NCBI RefSeq assembly: GCF_947507565.1
Contig: NC_089188.1
Coordinates: forward strand, 558,001 to 622,000
Length of the DNA: 64,000 nucleotides
DNA from: Oscarella lobularis
Lineage: Eukaryota; Porifera; Homoscleromorpha; Homosclerophorida; Oscarellidae
Direction: 5' to 3'
Under the pieces are notes generated by a model that saw only the letters and a list, made by a program, of their open reading frames with translations, did not search any database and was not told the DNA's origin. The position numbers and the translations under genes were made by a program. This document shows, piece after piece, positions 31,564 through 44,800 of the stretch (positions within the stretch are counted from its first letter, which is position 1; every line of letters begins with the position of its first letter).

Positions 31564-33860
31564 CTGTTTTTAGCGTCAGCTGTTTTGCTGTCAAGCATTT
31601 CCAACCCGCGAAAGAGCACTCCAAACAATCCGTTTTTGAAGCTGAAGCCAGAACATCCTATTCCAGGCGACTCCCATGCAATGAATGAATACGATGACGC
31701 AATTGATGCGGCAGCATGGAAAGACGTGAATTACAGTTTCGGAAGTGCGGATGAAGAAGGCCAAGACTCGTTTGAGAAACAGATGAAAGCACTCGAAAAA
31801 AATTTCTGCCAAGAGATGGTGCAACCTGTTGCTAAAGCTTTAGCAAAAACCGTTGGCAATAGAATTCAACAAGCATCATATGCGCTGACAACCAGTGTCG
31901 CTACTGGAGTTATGCCAGAAGTGAAGGTGAGAGCAATCATGGTGTATTGCAAATCAGTGCAAAGTAGGTATTTTTTGGGTTTTGCAAAACTCTTATCTCA
32001 CTCTTTCAAGTCCAAACGCACGATAAAATAAAGGATAAGATTTTTGTCATTATAGACTGCTAATCTTTCTATATTTAGACGCGGCTTAGTGAAGATCCTT
32101 TTCATAAGCTAACAATACCTGAATACGAGACTTTGACATCGCCCGTTACAGAACTACGTTATGAAAAAGTGACGTTCATTTCGGAAAAAATAACAGCATT
32201 TCGTCGTGACCCTCTTCCTCAAGGAACAGCAGTTCTCACGTCTAAAAGACTTATCTTTTTTTCTGAAAATAATATAGAAGGCAAGTTTTTCTGTAGAATT
32301 TTACTTTTATTAACATCTTCTTCAGAAAAAACCTTTTACCGGCACATTGTGCCTGGACAAATTCATCAGGCTTACAAATTAAAATGGAAAGAAGGAGCAC
32401 ACGCTGTTTACTTTCCAATTCCTCTAAGCCTAATAAGAAGCGTAGAAATTCTTAGCAAGGTGGAGTTTGAGACAGACGCAGAATTCATCAATAAGTACAG
32501 GTTTTACGGTTTGGGAAGCTTATTCAAGGTAAAAGTGCAAGCTTGAACTTAAATCAATTTAAGTTTTAACAGAACTGCTCTTAGTCGTGTGCTCCATCAC
32601 TCTGTTCGTTCTGGCAGCCACTACCTGATCCTATGGTACAAACGATTAAAGCAAATCGATCCATACAACTGGGCGTGCGACTTCCACCGTGGGGTGAGAA
32701 AACCCTCGTTTTCATAAAATTACCTGCTACAGCAAAAACAGAGGAAGCTGTCGAATTTGTCTCAAACTTGCAAAGGAGCACTCAATGTCTATTTGGAATA
32801 GATGGCGTTGACGAAGAGCAAAAGCTGTGGTGGCTCTAGATCAAAAAGGCTTTTCAAAAATAGCTTATGGCCTGATCAAACGGCGCTGTATCTTATGCTA
32901 TAGTGCTTTTTATTGAGTTATCGTGCAAAAATAATATGTGTAACAGGCGTGTGACGGTTTCTACATAATATGCCTACTTTGTTTAGCAGGATTTGTGCAA
33001 GCCATGCAGTGACATCACGGAAGGGTCAACTCCTTTTTTCACCAGGCTTTTCTGCATTCGACGAAAAGCTTTGAAAAGTTGTTGAACGCAATCTGCACTC
33101 AACGCCTATTTTAAATTCTTGGCGTCAAGAAAAGAGCAAAAGCTTTGGTTGCTGCAAATAAGCCTTTCCAACGCCGAGCAAAACAACACTTTAGTAGATG
33201 TATTGTGCTTTCTCCATTAATTAATTTAAAGTGTGTGACGGCCCAGGGCTCAATATTATAGTGCTGCATACCTTCTTCAGAACATCGACAGCTCCCGGCT
33301 AAAGGTAATCATTTATATCAACTACGTCGTGGGAGCAGAACAGAAGGCGATGAAGAACGGTGAGATAGATCTCAAGCCTTCTGCTTTCACTGGAAACTAG
33401 AACTTCGATCTTTGTGCAAACGTCGCTTAACGCTTAATTAATAACGACATTGTGTCTCTATAGCTGGCGCCCGCCCTTTTTCGGCTCCGGGATTCAACCC
33501 TTCTTTGATAAGTCAACCTATTCGTTCTTCGCCGCTGAATTTTGCCTATCCCAGTCGAATAAAGGAGATGTTTCAAATAGAGGAAGTCATTCAAGAGCCG
33601 CCTAAACCTGCCAAAGTTCTTTTAAAAGCGACATGCCGTTTAACTGCTTTCCAAAAGACTACTGTTCATTCTAGGTAAATAAGCCTGCGTCTACGCTAAT
33701 TAGCATCGTAGATATTCCGGACACACACATTTGCGAGTCTGTTATTTGTGCCGTATCAACCCCATCTCCAATATCATGTTATGCTCTCTACCTATCCGGG
33801 AAGGTGGGTGCAGTACTTGTCGAACGAATTTTTAGCTGTAAATAAAATCTCATAATTTTA
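31564..33860 (+). CDS. Protein with GRAM/PH-like domain
   Basis: The first visible exon (31,564 or ATG 31,681 to about 31,925) encodes an acidic N-terminal region (FEKQMKALEKNFCQEMVQPV). The next exon starts after TATATTTAG (about 32,078): FHKLTIPEYETL, then a GRAM/PH-like core (GTAVLTSKRLIFFSENN ... HAVYFPIPLSLIRSVEIL). A 45-base intron at 32,281-32,325 uses GC-AG ends (AAG|GCAAGT). A later exon near 32,633-32,839 gives IQLGVRLPPWGEKTLVFIKL and EEAVEFVSNLQ, like the last strand and helix of a PH fold. Exons near 33,480-33,670 (RIKEMFQIEEVIQEPPKPAK) and 33,680-33,845 may belong to the same gene. Such domains bind phosphoinositide membranes. The exact family is not recognised, and the joins after 32,530 are unresolved. 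Confidence 0.5.
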
Positions 33861-33879
33861 GAGCTGGAGCAACTATCGA

Positions 33880-34410
33880 AGAGGAAATACAGAACAAGGA
33901 AAGAAATTTTCTACTTTGGCACTTTGGCTGTGTCGCTTACAGTTTATAATATTGAGTATCATTGTCATGTCTGTGATATTTGGTACCCTTTTATAGCTGA
34001 GAGAGTATAACAGTGAACGTACCTCAGTTCGGCTTAAATTTCCCCGCTTTTGCAATTTTTTAATTTGACTTTTCTCCTCTGCCTCGAAACATAAAAAATT
34101 GATCAGTTGCGCGCGCTACACATCGCTGTCTCTGTACTGCTTATTTTCTGTAAATTATTTCGTGCCGCGTCGGCCGCTTGTTCGGCATTTGTTTAACTGA
34201 TCAAAATAATCAAGAAGGAAGATGGCGATCGACAAGACAGTTTTCAAACGATGAAAGGATTGATTTCTAAGCGGTAGACAACCGATACACGCAATTAGGA
34301 GGATCTCTTTCGGCGAATCGCTATTGGGAATTCCATTCGGAGGTCACGCAGGCGATCAACTAAAATGATCAGAAGCGTTAATTGTGCTCCTTAGTCAGCA
34401 TTAAAGTCGT
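33880..34410. other. Spacer, no gene seen
   Basis: AT-rich sequence between the GRAM/PH-like gene and the truncated 3' end of USP9X copy A. USP9X homology begins abruptly at about 34,413. Confidence 0.4.
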
Positions 34411-34412
34411 AC

Positions 34413-37400
34413 CGTTTCTAAAGTGACTAGATTCACGTCGTCTAAAACCTACGCGAAAAACAAGAAAAATGAAGAAAAAATTATTACGAGATATTGTAAC
34501 GCACTGTCTTTGAAGCCGATTGGCCTATCCAATTGACAATCTGTTTCAGTAGTAAGTCCAAATGAATGCTAGGTAGGTGCAAAAGCGCTTCGCGTAGCTG
34601 TTCGACTCGGCCGCACGCGGCCGCCTCTTTCGTTGGACTTTCACTGGTCAACTCCTTCGCCCAATGAAACGCTTGAACCATTCCGAGCGATGCGAGAAAG
34701 AGACGCAGCAGTCTTATAGTCAAATGATAAATCGATCTTGAAAGAAGGGAGAATTTTACGAAAGTCATTCGCTAGTTTTATTGGAAATAAACTGACTTTC
34801 TGGTGTTCACGTCGGCGTCCTTGACGAAATCGGGACTCTCCAGCAATTTGAGAAGCAGTCGAATGCCCCCATTTTCGATGAACCAAAGCTGAAATGAGTC
34901 CGATTGCTCGTCGTCGGGAGACGACGTCACAGGAAGAAGAAGCGACTGCAAAACCTAGATAGAAAGAAAAAAAGGTACGTCAATATCCCCCACGGGTAAC
35001 AGTCGTAATTTTCCGCACCTCTAGATGATAGAGTGTGTGAAGCGGAGGAAGTTGAAAACACATCTCCTCGAGTTGCCTAAAACCTCCTTTGTCTTTGCAC
35101 TGACAAATTTTCTCGAGTATTTTCTGATCGGACGGAATCAAGTCCAACAGTTCGCGCGCACTGTCGCGAAGAATGGACGCGTTCAACTGGCTTCCCATCT
35201 GACCAATTTGAAGGAGAAGCAAACAGTGTTTCGGATCCCTAGCCATTATCTGAACAGAAAAGCGACGCTAGAACGATTTTAGTTTGAAAACGAGAGCGTA
35301 TACCACTCCAGGAAGACTTTGCTCAGTCTCGGAACTCGAAGTGCTGTCGAAAAGATTCGATAGCGAATTCGTCGACGAATCGGAAGAGGAATCCTGAGAC
35401 AGCGATCCGTGTCGTTTATAACGAATTTTTGCAGACAAAACCTGAAAAGAAATTCAGAGGGAGTCCGCCTTCGCTACTTTCCCCACTCACCGCTCTCTCT
35501 CAAATCGAAAGCTGATGCATCAGTCGGCGATCATCCACCGGATTCACCACCTCTCCGTTGATAAATCGATTTTGATTCCCTGCGACGACGACCCTTTTTT
35601 TCTATAATAACGAAAATCTAATGCTCACTCTCCCCAAACTTTCTTTCCCCGTACAATCGTATGATCTTGCGACGCAACGCTCCTAAAGATTCGTTGCCGT
35701 GCGTCGACACTTCCAAATCCTCCTGTCGTCCCGACGGAAGAGGAAAGCGCACGGTCAACATGATGTGTTTCCCAAGCGACGACCTGAGTTATTCGAGATC
35801 GTCGTATATCCAATAATGGCAATGCGCCTCTCTCCCTCTCGCTTTCTTACTTTCCGTGGGGCAGAAACGTCCTCTCGCCTTTGTGAGCGTCGTCGCATTG
35901 GGCGATGTATTCTCGAAGAGCGTCAGACAGCGGACCATTTGAGTGACGTGCACGTGCCATTCGGGCGCCTCAAGACGAACTTTCAGCACTTCGAAAGACG
36001 TTTTGAGATGCTCGAAACATTTTCTTATGAAATCTATGTGAATGGCCACCTGTAGAGAAAAAACAAAAGAGAAATGATCAATAAAAGCCCACTCTGTTCT
36101 CCTCTCGTCATTGGCTAACTTGACGGGTCAATAGAGTAGGCGAGAGATGAGTGTGAACGTCTTTCATGAGTTCTATTGCCTTGAACACGACTTCATCAGC
36201 GCCACATAGAATAACCTAGAGAATTGATAATCCTAGCAAAGCGCCTAAGGAGCCTACATATGTATGACAAAGTAAGGAATACATATACAAGATGATGATG
36301 CATATGTGGAGTCTTTCTGTTTTTTTGCCCTACCTTCCATATGTAGTCGATTCCGGACATGGATAGATTCGAAGTGACGAATTTGTGCCTCTGTGAAATC
36401 AATTTATGACTATTCAGGTTTACAAGTTTGAACGCGCGATAAAAACATCTAACGAAAAGAAGAATTTTCAATAAATATCTCTATCTCGTTACGCAACCAA
36501 CTTCATTCCGCCTTCAGTCAACAGAGCGGGATCTAGATTCATGACGTGATCTTCAAAGAACTGTTTGTAGCCTGGGGGTTCCAAATCGGGATCTTCTCCC
36601 ATAACCTAAGAACGCCAAAGAATGGCAACCAAAGAAAAAGACCAAACGACAAGGAAACCTTTGAAAACCATTTGAAACAGGCCTCCCTATCAGAAGGAAA
36701 CACGGCTTTCTTAGCCAAACAAGTCCAAATCTAAAAAAGAGGCAATTTTCTTCTCTACGGATACCTTACTATTTCTTATAATTATTACCTTGATTGCGTG
36801 GCTCAGAGAAAGGTACAGCTTCCCATCCTCGAGAACGAATCTAGAATTAAAGAATTCACTGCAGGGAGTGAAGCAGCCTTTCTCTCTCTTTCACGTACTT
36901 GAGAAACGTCAGTCGGTCATTCACCTGTTGCTCGTGATTCGTTCTACCGTCGAGGACTACGTCCTCGGGAGTTGCGCCAGGATTGACTGCAGCGCGAGAA
37001 AGAAATTGTCGTTTGCTCCAAATGTATCAAATATTTAATCTCACCTCCGCAGTGTTTTCTCACTTTGCTCATGTAGCATTCCAAATTGGTCGTCAGAAGT
37101 GCGGTCAGATTTGATTGAAAGTCGACATTCTGAATCATGTCCTGCCTATAGTAGTAATTCAAATGACTAGTGGACGAGCCGTGCGGTGCCTAATCCCCGT
37201 CATTTATCAATGTGCCCCCCATAAAAAACTATTTTCCTGACACCTCAATGTACATGGTGAAAATGTCTCGCATCATCCTGATCGCTGGAAGGACCCACGT
37301 GTCGCTCTTCAACTCGGCAAGGCATTGTTCAAGCCACAAACTCTTCTGCTGATCTCGATCCTACGTGAAAAGTACTGCTACACGCGTCATTGCCATATAG

Positions 37401-39617
37401 ACTATTTTGTATACTGCTGCACAGCTGTAGTCTAATATTTTTATGTGGGCATTTAGAGCTTGATCCATTATTTCGGTAGAACAGTCTTCTGAATGTGCTA
37501 GGATCCATAGCAAGCCTAATACCTGGATAAAAATAGAGATACCCGTAAATACAAAGAGATGATAAGCGACGCCGCACGCCCTTTCAGGTAGAGTGGGAGT
37601 ATCGTAGACCAGCCAACATGCACTGAGCAACGCAGGCACAACCAACAACAAAAGGATGATTTAAATAATTCCAGACGCCGGCCTACCTTCCCGGCCATTA
37701 CGCCATCCTTGTCGTCTTCAGCCAATCGCCGAATCAATTCGATCAATTTCTCCCTTTGACGCTTTCCGGCTTGCACCCAACTCTCCTAAACGTCGACAAT
37801 AAACCAAAACACGACGAAAAAAAGATCGCAAAGTACCTGAAAGCAATGAAAAAGATGATCAAGCTGCTCAGCAGAAAAATTCTACGCCAACTTCGCCAAA
37901 AGATCGTGTATGTTCTTCACGATTGCATCACTCTTTCCAGCCTAGAGCAGGCGTAGAACTTACAAACAAAACGACTCGTCTCCGTAAGCAACCTGAGCGG
38001 CCCAAATGGCATCCAAGTCCGCCGAATTCAACGCCTTCTGTCGAATCATGAACTGCAAAATTTTCTCCAGTTTCTCGACATATTGAGGCTGGTGAAGATT
38101 GTCGCGCAAGACCATAGTCAAGACTTCATTTTTCTTGATCCACAACTAAAGGAGACAAGAAAAAGGCGAAAGTAGTCATTGAAAGAAACAAAGACCTCTC
38201 TCTCCCCTATATCTTACCACTAACGTTTCCGCGCCGACAGTTTCGTCTTCCTCGTATTGTCGTCCGTACGACGATGAACCGTACGACGATGAACCGTACG
38301 ACGCCAAAACCATTTTGTTGACTTCGTTGAGAGCGTTCATTTTTCCATTGAAGGACGATATTTGAAGGATCCTTCGTATGGAATAAATGAAAGCGTATTT
38401 TTAAATTAATGGATCCCCCTTCTTACCTCAATATCATCCTCATTCTGAACTCCTCCACTTTTTGAATGATCTCCTTTCGATCTGGATCGCCCCGATAAAC
38501 AACTTTCAAAGACTTTCATAATAAAATATTTAAGTTGAAAGGTAGTTTTTTTTGGCGGGTGAACTGTCTCGAAATAGAGACGGAAAAGCGTGGTTCTTCG
38601 CCTCGTTTTTCGCCTCCCTTTTCAAATCGTCGTCGGTGAGACTCTCAATCACCTCCAGCATTCGATTAGCGCACGGAATCACGTATTTATGAAGGCATTC
38701 CAAAGTCAAAACGTCAGCGCAGCCGCCAAAAGGTCTAGAGAAATAAATTAATAATGAGAGTCTAAAATTCTTTTCAAATACCGAATGAGCGCAGCCATGA
38801 TTTGCACGTTCAGGCTGCTGCCTTCAAGTACGCGCTTTCGCAAGATGTTAAATCCGTTGTAGGATCCAAAGGCGTTCACCAAATCGACAAGCCAACCCTA
38901 TGAAGAATGAAAAAATATCCTTGTATTTAGAGACACGTATCTAGTGCAGTATGACCTTCCGCTTACCTTGGGTTTAGGTTTTGCCGGTTTTGCATAGACT
39001 ACATCACTAAAAGCCTAAGGAAGAAGCGTTTTTCTATTAGAACATCTGGTGTTGATTAGTTTAGTACGTCATCAGAATTTTCTGACGTTTTGGCGCTGTT
39101 GACAAAGTGGAAGCGAGACGAAGAACTTAAGACCATTGCAAGAAGATCGAGAAGATGCAAGACGTCGTCATTCAACTTGAGAACGCACAACTGAACAAGT
39201 CGAAGATTATTCTCTTGAATGTATTGCTATAAAAAATCTTCATCATTATATGTACGTGTATAAATTCTCAAAAAATCCCAAACCTGAATTTCGGCTTTCC
39301 ACGAGCCAATAGCCTCGTCCGTCAAAATTTTAACAAACGACGAATAGAGACCGTCTCTAAAGAATCTCTGACACGGCTCGCTTTTAGAATCCAAGCCTGA
39401 GAGTAAGACAGGGTCTCCCTTAGAAAATCTCCACAGAATTAAACCCCTTCCATCTAAACTAACCTCTCTTGCACAACCGAATTGCAGCCAGAAGCAAGAC
39501 CTCCAAATCGCCACGAGGCGTCACAGGCACGATCCACTTCGTCCTATTCAAACTATCGTCCAATTTCTGCAACACTTTCACCGGAAAATCCGCATCGCCG
39601 ACGAAATTCTTCGTCAT
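34413..39617 (-). pseudogene. USP9X-like gene, N-terminal part (copy A)
   Basis: About 15-18 short exons covering the N-terminal two fifths of a USP9X/FAF deubiquitinase. ATG at 39,617 opens [20 protein letters not shown], then [177 protein letters not shown] and the same exons as copy B down to VNWIGQSASKTVRYN. Order matches vertebrate USP9X closely. An in-frame TAG (37,882-37,884) replaces the conserved Trp after LLAKLA. The copy ends at 34,413 before the rest of the helical region and the catalytic domain. It cannot make an active protease as it stands. Homology is secure; loss of function is inferred. Confidence 0.8.
37882..37884 (-). other. In-frame TAG in USP9X copy A
   Basis: The exon reads DAIVKNIHDLLAKLA, stop, NFSAEQLDHLFHCFQ. 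The family has Trp at this position, so a single TGG to TAG change explains it. Splice sites around the exon look intact. Confidence 0.8.
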
Positions 39618-39739
39618 CCCTTTGCCGAAACCTTCAAAGTGATTCGCAGAGCGTGTTTCACACGTTGGGCCGCCTCAAACGAAGTAGAAACGACTCAACG
39701 TTCGATCAGCGACTCTCCCCCTAGCGCGCTATAATGTAC

Positions 39740-40190
39740 GCACTGTCGGTTCGAGGCTCTTGGACGACGATTTCAGCTCATTTCGATCTATCTTTGGTCG
39801 CGAAAACATAATCGATTGTCCAGAATGCATGAAAATCGAACAGTCGAAAGAAGAGAATCGAGGACGAGCACGCTAAGATTCAAGATGGAGGAGGGCGACA
39901 GAATTTATTCGTCGTTTCCCAGTTATTAGCTTGTCAGATAGCTTCTGGCTTCCAAGCGCGCGACATTTGTGCGACCCTCTCATCGCTAGATATCTTTCGA
40001 CGTGTTTGCATAAAGCAATGGCGTCAAATGTGGCGACCGAATGTACGAAACGATGCCAGTGAAGCATTGACACTAAATGCCTTTTTAGAACAGGTTTCCT
40101 AATGTGTTGAATGCTAGAGAGCAGCTCGACGGGCAGCAGTAAGCGATGCTGTAGTGCAGATATACTCAGCATCACTTCTGTTCCAGCTTC
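39740..40190 (-). repeat. Dispersed repeat plus gene-fragment copy 3
   Basis: 39,740-39,880 is the inverted copy of the 15.95 kb repeat (GCATGAAAATCGAACAGTCG). 39,873-40,190 is a minus-strand copy of the unknown fragment (LQHRLLLPVELLSSIQHI, FVHSVATFDAIALCKHVERY). The same pair, in the same relative order, stands beside USP9X fragment C at 15.6-16.1 kb. Confidence 0.55.
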
Positions 40191-40654
40191 CTGCGTAAAA
40201 TTTCGACACTAAGTCTGCGTCAGATTAGGCCTTTTTCTCTTCCAGGACAACGATGTCGTGAACGGCGCCCGAAAATTTTTTCATAACTATTATCAATGTA
40301 TATAGGCCAAAATAAATTGTTTAATAATAATTTTGCTAAACTCAATTTCTTTTGAATGCTCTTTAATTAATTAGGACGTGTAATAATGACGAGTGTTAGA
40401 AACCGGTCATCACGCGTTCGTTGCAAGCCTGAGAGCCTTATTGCAGTGAAAACAGTATTGCACGAATATAGAACACATCGCCCTTGGCCAAGTTGCAATG
40501 CTAATAATCTGTATTTTATTTCAGTGTACGGAAGAACATGCATGCACGATAAAACAGTGGGAGACGAGAGTAACATAATCACAAATAAAACGTTTGCAGT
40601 ACAATATGAGGAACGATTCTTTGACAAACGGTTTACAACTCCTAACTTCGATTA

Positions 40655-41343
40655 TCACAGATCGTTATACTTTTTGACAACAGGATGGGTTACAACGGCC
40701 TTTTCTTCCTCATTGACGTACACATTCAAGCCAACGCCCCATTTTGACGTTTGACTCCATTTCTCCAGTTTGGTGTGAAATCCATTCTTCAGAAAATTCT
40801 CGTATTTCAAAAAATATTTCTGACTTTCTATTTGCCGAATCCCTTCTCTCTGATCGAACGGATTCAATTTCACTTCGACAATTATTCCGCATCTTTTCGA
40901 GTGCACCACAAAGTGAGTACGCACGTCTTCTTCTAAAGCGAGATCAGAATGCACTTCTACGCTCGGGAGCCTCCCGACGGAAGACAAATCCATCAGAGAA
41001 TACAAAGTTATCCACAGAGAAAATAAATGAGTCTCAATAAAGTTGCAAGGCAGCTTGTCGCGTCCGTCTGGTTCAAAGATACGAGATGGGGGTTGCTCTA
41101 AAGTGGAGCCTAAATGACAGGCCCATTGAAAAACATCTTGGTTTTCCAGCGCTTTCGTAAACTTGTAGAACAACGAGCTTTCGTCCCCAATACTGTAGTG
41201 TGGCCTAGTAGACCTGGAAAAACCAAGTTTATCTACTGAAGCAGAAAAGTTGTACTTTTTAGCTAATTAGCTTACCAGAACGAAGGTTTGTCGCGAACGA
41301 AGCGAAATAAATTACCAAAGACAGTCCTCGCAATAAAATGCAT
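40655..41343 (-). CDS. PD-(D/E)XK nuclease-like protein
   Basis: A complete two-exon gene. ATG at 41,343; exon 1 to 41,276; a 62-base intron (TG|GTAAGC ... TTTTTCCAG|GTC); exon 2 from 41,213 to the stop at 40,655; 208 residues. It begins MHFIARTVFGNLFRF. The core reads DVRTHFVVHSKRCGIIVEVK followed by REGIRQIESQKYFLKYENFL, a D...ExK arrangement with the helix expected of the restriction-endonuclease-like fold. The C-terminal KWGVGLNVYVN fits the closing strands. No signal peptide or extra domain. Proteins of this fold cut or bind DNA, but the family is vast and I cannot name a subfamily; catalysis is not proven. The neighbouring transposon has its own gene, so this one appears separate. Confidence 0.5.
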
Positions 41344-41399
41344 TTCTCGTCTATAATCGACGTTAGATGTTATCAAAAGAGACGCGCTTTTCTCTATTT

Positions 41400-41800
41400 A
41401 AATTACGAAATATCAGTGAACGAGTATTGCCACTCGGGTGGGGAAGAACAGGTCGAACGTTTGACTAAGAGAAATGATCGATGAAGGTATAGGGGGTCCC
41501 TTGTGACAATATATCAAGAACGTGGCACGCGAGTGCTCTTCGGTGCGTCCTCAATCCTTACTTACAGCTCGTCGTTGGTAGCTCGTCGTTGGTAGCTATA
41601 GAGAAGTCGCTCGAAGGGCTCGAAGCCTCGCCTCGTGGTCCGTGATAGCGCGCGCCCTGTGAGTCGCCGTGATTTTTGGCATTTAGTTAGATCGTCGCGT
41701 TCACATGCAAAAATCGCTTCTGGTAGTAGGTGATGTCTTTCAAACGTGCTGTGCAGGTAAAAAAGCCTAAAAAACAGATAGAGTCCAAGAAACGAACGAC
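41400..41800. other. Spacer before the transposon
   Basis: Contains a 13-base tandem repeat (GTAGCTCGTCGTT-type) near 41,570-41,600. No gene seen. Confidence 0.3.
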
Positions 41801-41805
41801 CACTA

Positions 41806-44800
41806 TGTACATGGGCAGGACGGAGTTTCAAATGCGCATGTACGAGTGCTGGTACGTAACAATGGGCGGAGAGCCAATGACGCACACCTTGTCGCGCACG
41901 CGCCTTAAATCAGCCAATGAAGTAAATAGTTAACGTTCCATGGAGACCTTGTGAAAGAAAAAGGGCTCGGCTAAGACGAGTTCGAATTGGCTAAGCTTGA
42001 GATTACGCATATCGAAGCTTCAATGAATAAGCTTTGATTTTAGCCCTGACGTCATTTTAGTTGAGGGGGACGTCAATCGAGAAAAAGCGGTTTGAAAGTT
42101 GTGACACCGCTTGACCGCAACATGACCGCACCTGATGTCCGCTTGTATAGCTACAAACACGTAGCAACCTACAAATACATTCAAAAAATCGCGCCTAACG
42201 GCCGAAATGGTTTAAAAATTCAGCTGGCATCGATCGCGCACACACTCGATCGAACCTACCAGGACGATGCAGAGCGATTTCTCGTGCTATTTCGAAAACT
42301 TTACCCATACGCGTTCGCGCAGTGCGTGCTTCGGCAGATCCACGTCTTTTTCAGGACGACGCGCTCGCGAACTAGGATTCTTCGAAGACGTGGCCTTATG
42401 CTTGGAGCATTATCGGGTCTCGCGCAAAAAATCTAAGAAGTGCTGCGTTCTTTTCGATTTTCCTAGGTGTTTTGGAGCGCTGCGGCCTTGCCCTGAGCGA
42501 CTGTACGCCGCTCTCGACGATATCACCGGGGAGCCAGCTGCCTTCATCTGCCGGTGGCATCACGACAACATCGACTCGGCTGAAGAAGTGACATCGCACC
42601 AGCGTTATCGGCCACCCGCAAAGCGTTCATCGGTGGCGTCAATGCTTGGGGAAGAAATCGAAGTTGGTTCTACGCAACCGAGAGATCTATATCTATATCT
42701 AGATATCTCTGATCTATTTTTAGGTCTCTCCCACTCCCACTGCTGCGAGTCCAACTGAGCAGCTTGGATTGATCGAAGAGCAGCTTGCTGCAGCATCTGT
42801 TCAAGTCCAACAGTTGCTGTTTGAGAGGGAGCAGCTTCATCAGGAAATGGACTCGGCGAAGGCGTATCTAGGTGAATGCGTTGCTTCCTACTAGTAATTT
42901 GTAACATCACGTTTACCGCAACCTCTCCTCAGACACTTTCTCCGAGCATTTGAGCAATGTTCGTGGCGATTTGGCTAGAGCGGTCGCAGAAAACGGTGAG
43001 AAAATTTGGGCGTGAATTTATAACGGTATATATAGTCTACTCACTCTATCGGACAGATGTACTAGTCGGTGACATTGACCAAGCTCGAGCCTATTGTAGC
43101 CGTCTAGAAACCGAGCTAGAGCTTACAAAATCAGAGAAGGGTATGTGTTTGCTTTAATTGCCGGTCACCCACCTCTGAATGACCTATTTTTCCAGATAAA
43201 TTACAGCAAGAAAATGAGTCACTTAGAGAAGAAAACGAACGATTGAAACACGGTAATTTTCACGTACCGAGCACCAATTTTTGACGCTACTGATTGTCAT
43301 TGCAGAATCTTTCCCTGTTCTCGTAAAATCGTTCCAAGAAGCTTTCAGGCTCCATGTACCTACAAATGGAAAGCTCTACAATCCGTCAGAAATGGAAAGC
43401 TTTTGCGAAGAAAACTCTCCTGGACTCTTCTGCCAGATAGAAAAGGCTATCACAAGTGACTACTCTTCTACTCTTGACTCAGAGAGACGAGCTTCACTTC
43501 GGCGCACAAGAGTTGTTGGAGAACTTCACCGATTGGCTTATCTAGGAAATCAGGTTAGGACTCGGTTAATTTTTTGGCTACTCATAACCGCCTTCTTTTG
43601 CAAGCTTAACACAACGTTCATGAATGATGTCGGTCTGTATCTCTCGCTATCGGGTTGCTCGGAAGCTGCGCTAGAATGCGGACGACGACTCGGAATATGC
43701 ACCCATCCAAAGACCATCAGAGAATTTCGACGAAAACTAGCAACCGGAAACACGACGCTAACTAACTCTCGCCTTGAAAATGCGACTAGTGAAAATCATT
43801 TGGCGGTGCTCGTTGTAGACGATTTCCACAGCATCCACACTATTCAAAGGCCAACATCGTCGGAAACGTCACGAGCATTGCACTTCGCTACAGCAATTAT
43901 TGATGTCCATCAAACCATACCTAGCCTCAATCTTCAAGAAGGAGCGTCAATTCACTACCAACCCTCAGAAAATTTCGTTAGAGGAGGAATAGCAAAAAGA
44001 CGCCTAACCGAATATTTCACTGAGCGGTTGTCGTCTCTTATGGGCGCATCATGGCTGATTTCACTGCCTTCTTCTTTCCGAAATCTTAACGTAAAGGATA
44101 TTCAATCATCCCTTAAAAATCAGAGGTAAAACATAACAATTTAGACAGTGAAGTAAAATTTAGATTTTTGCCTTACTAGGTGCTATGCAACTCCCAATCA
44201 CAGAGACCTTGATTCTCTAAAGAGTTGCTGCTTGCTGGACGAATCCGAGCAAGGACTAAAATCCTTAGCTGATTACAAAGCCGTTATCGAAAAAGCTCTT
44301 GACTGTTACCCGGCTTTGAGAAGGTAATTAAGGTTTATAATCTACCATTTACCTATTAATAAAAATTTTAATTCTAACAGCTATCTTTCCAAATATCTAT
44401 TGCCATCGGTTGGAGACTATCCGACATTCTATTTTTTGAAGAAACTGGTGGCACAGGTAGCAGAAAATATTTTAGTAAATTAGATACAATTTGTTTCTTA
44501 ATCTAGAGTCGGTGCGAACAGTCTCCAATACTATCTCTTGTGCCCATGCTAGGGCCATTTCATATTTACATCAACAGCATGGAAAACCTATTTACTCTGT
44601 ACTATCCTGTTTTCTCAGGTAATTTTATTAGCTAAATCTACCCCATTTGTCTACTGTTATGTCTATGTAGAGTTGTACAAATACCTCTTTGGAGAGAAGA
44701 AAAAGCTTCCCCGCAAACCGCAGTTCCACAGAATGACAACTCTTCTTGCTGCTCTTTTTGGCGGTTGGCTAACAGTCAGAGAAGACGTTCTTTGTCTCTT

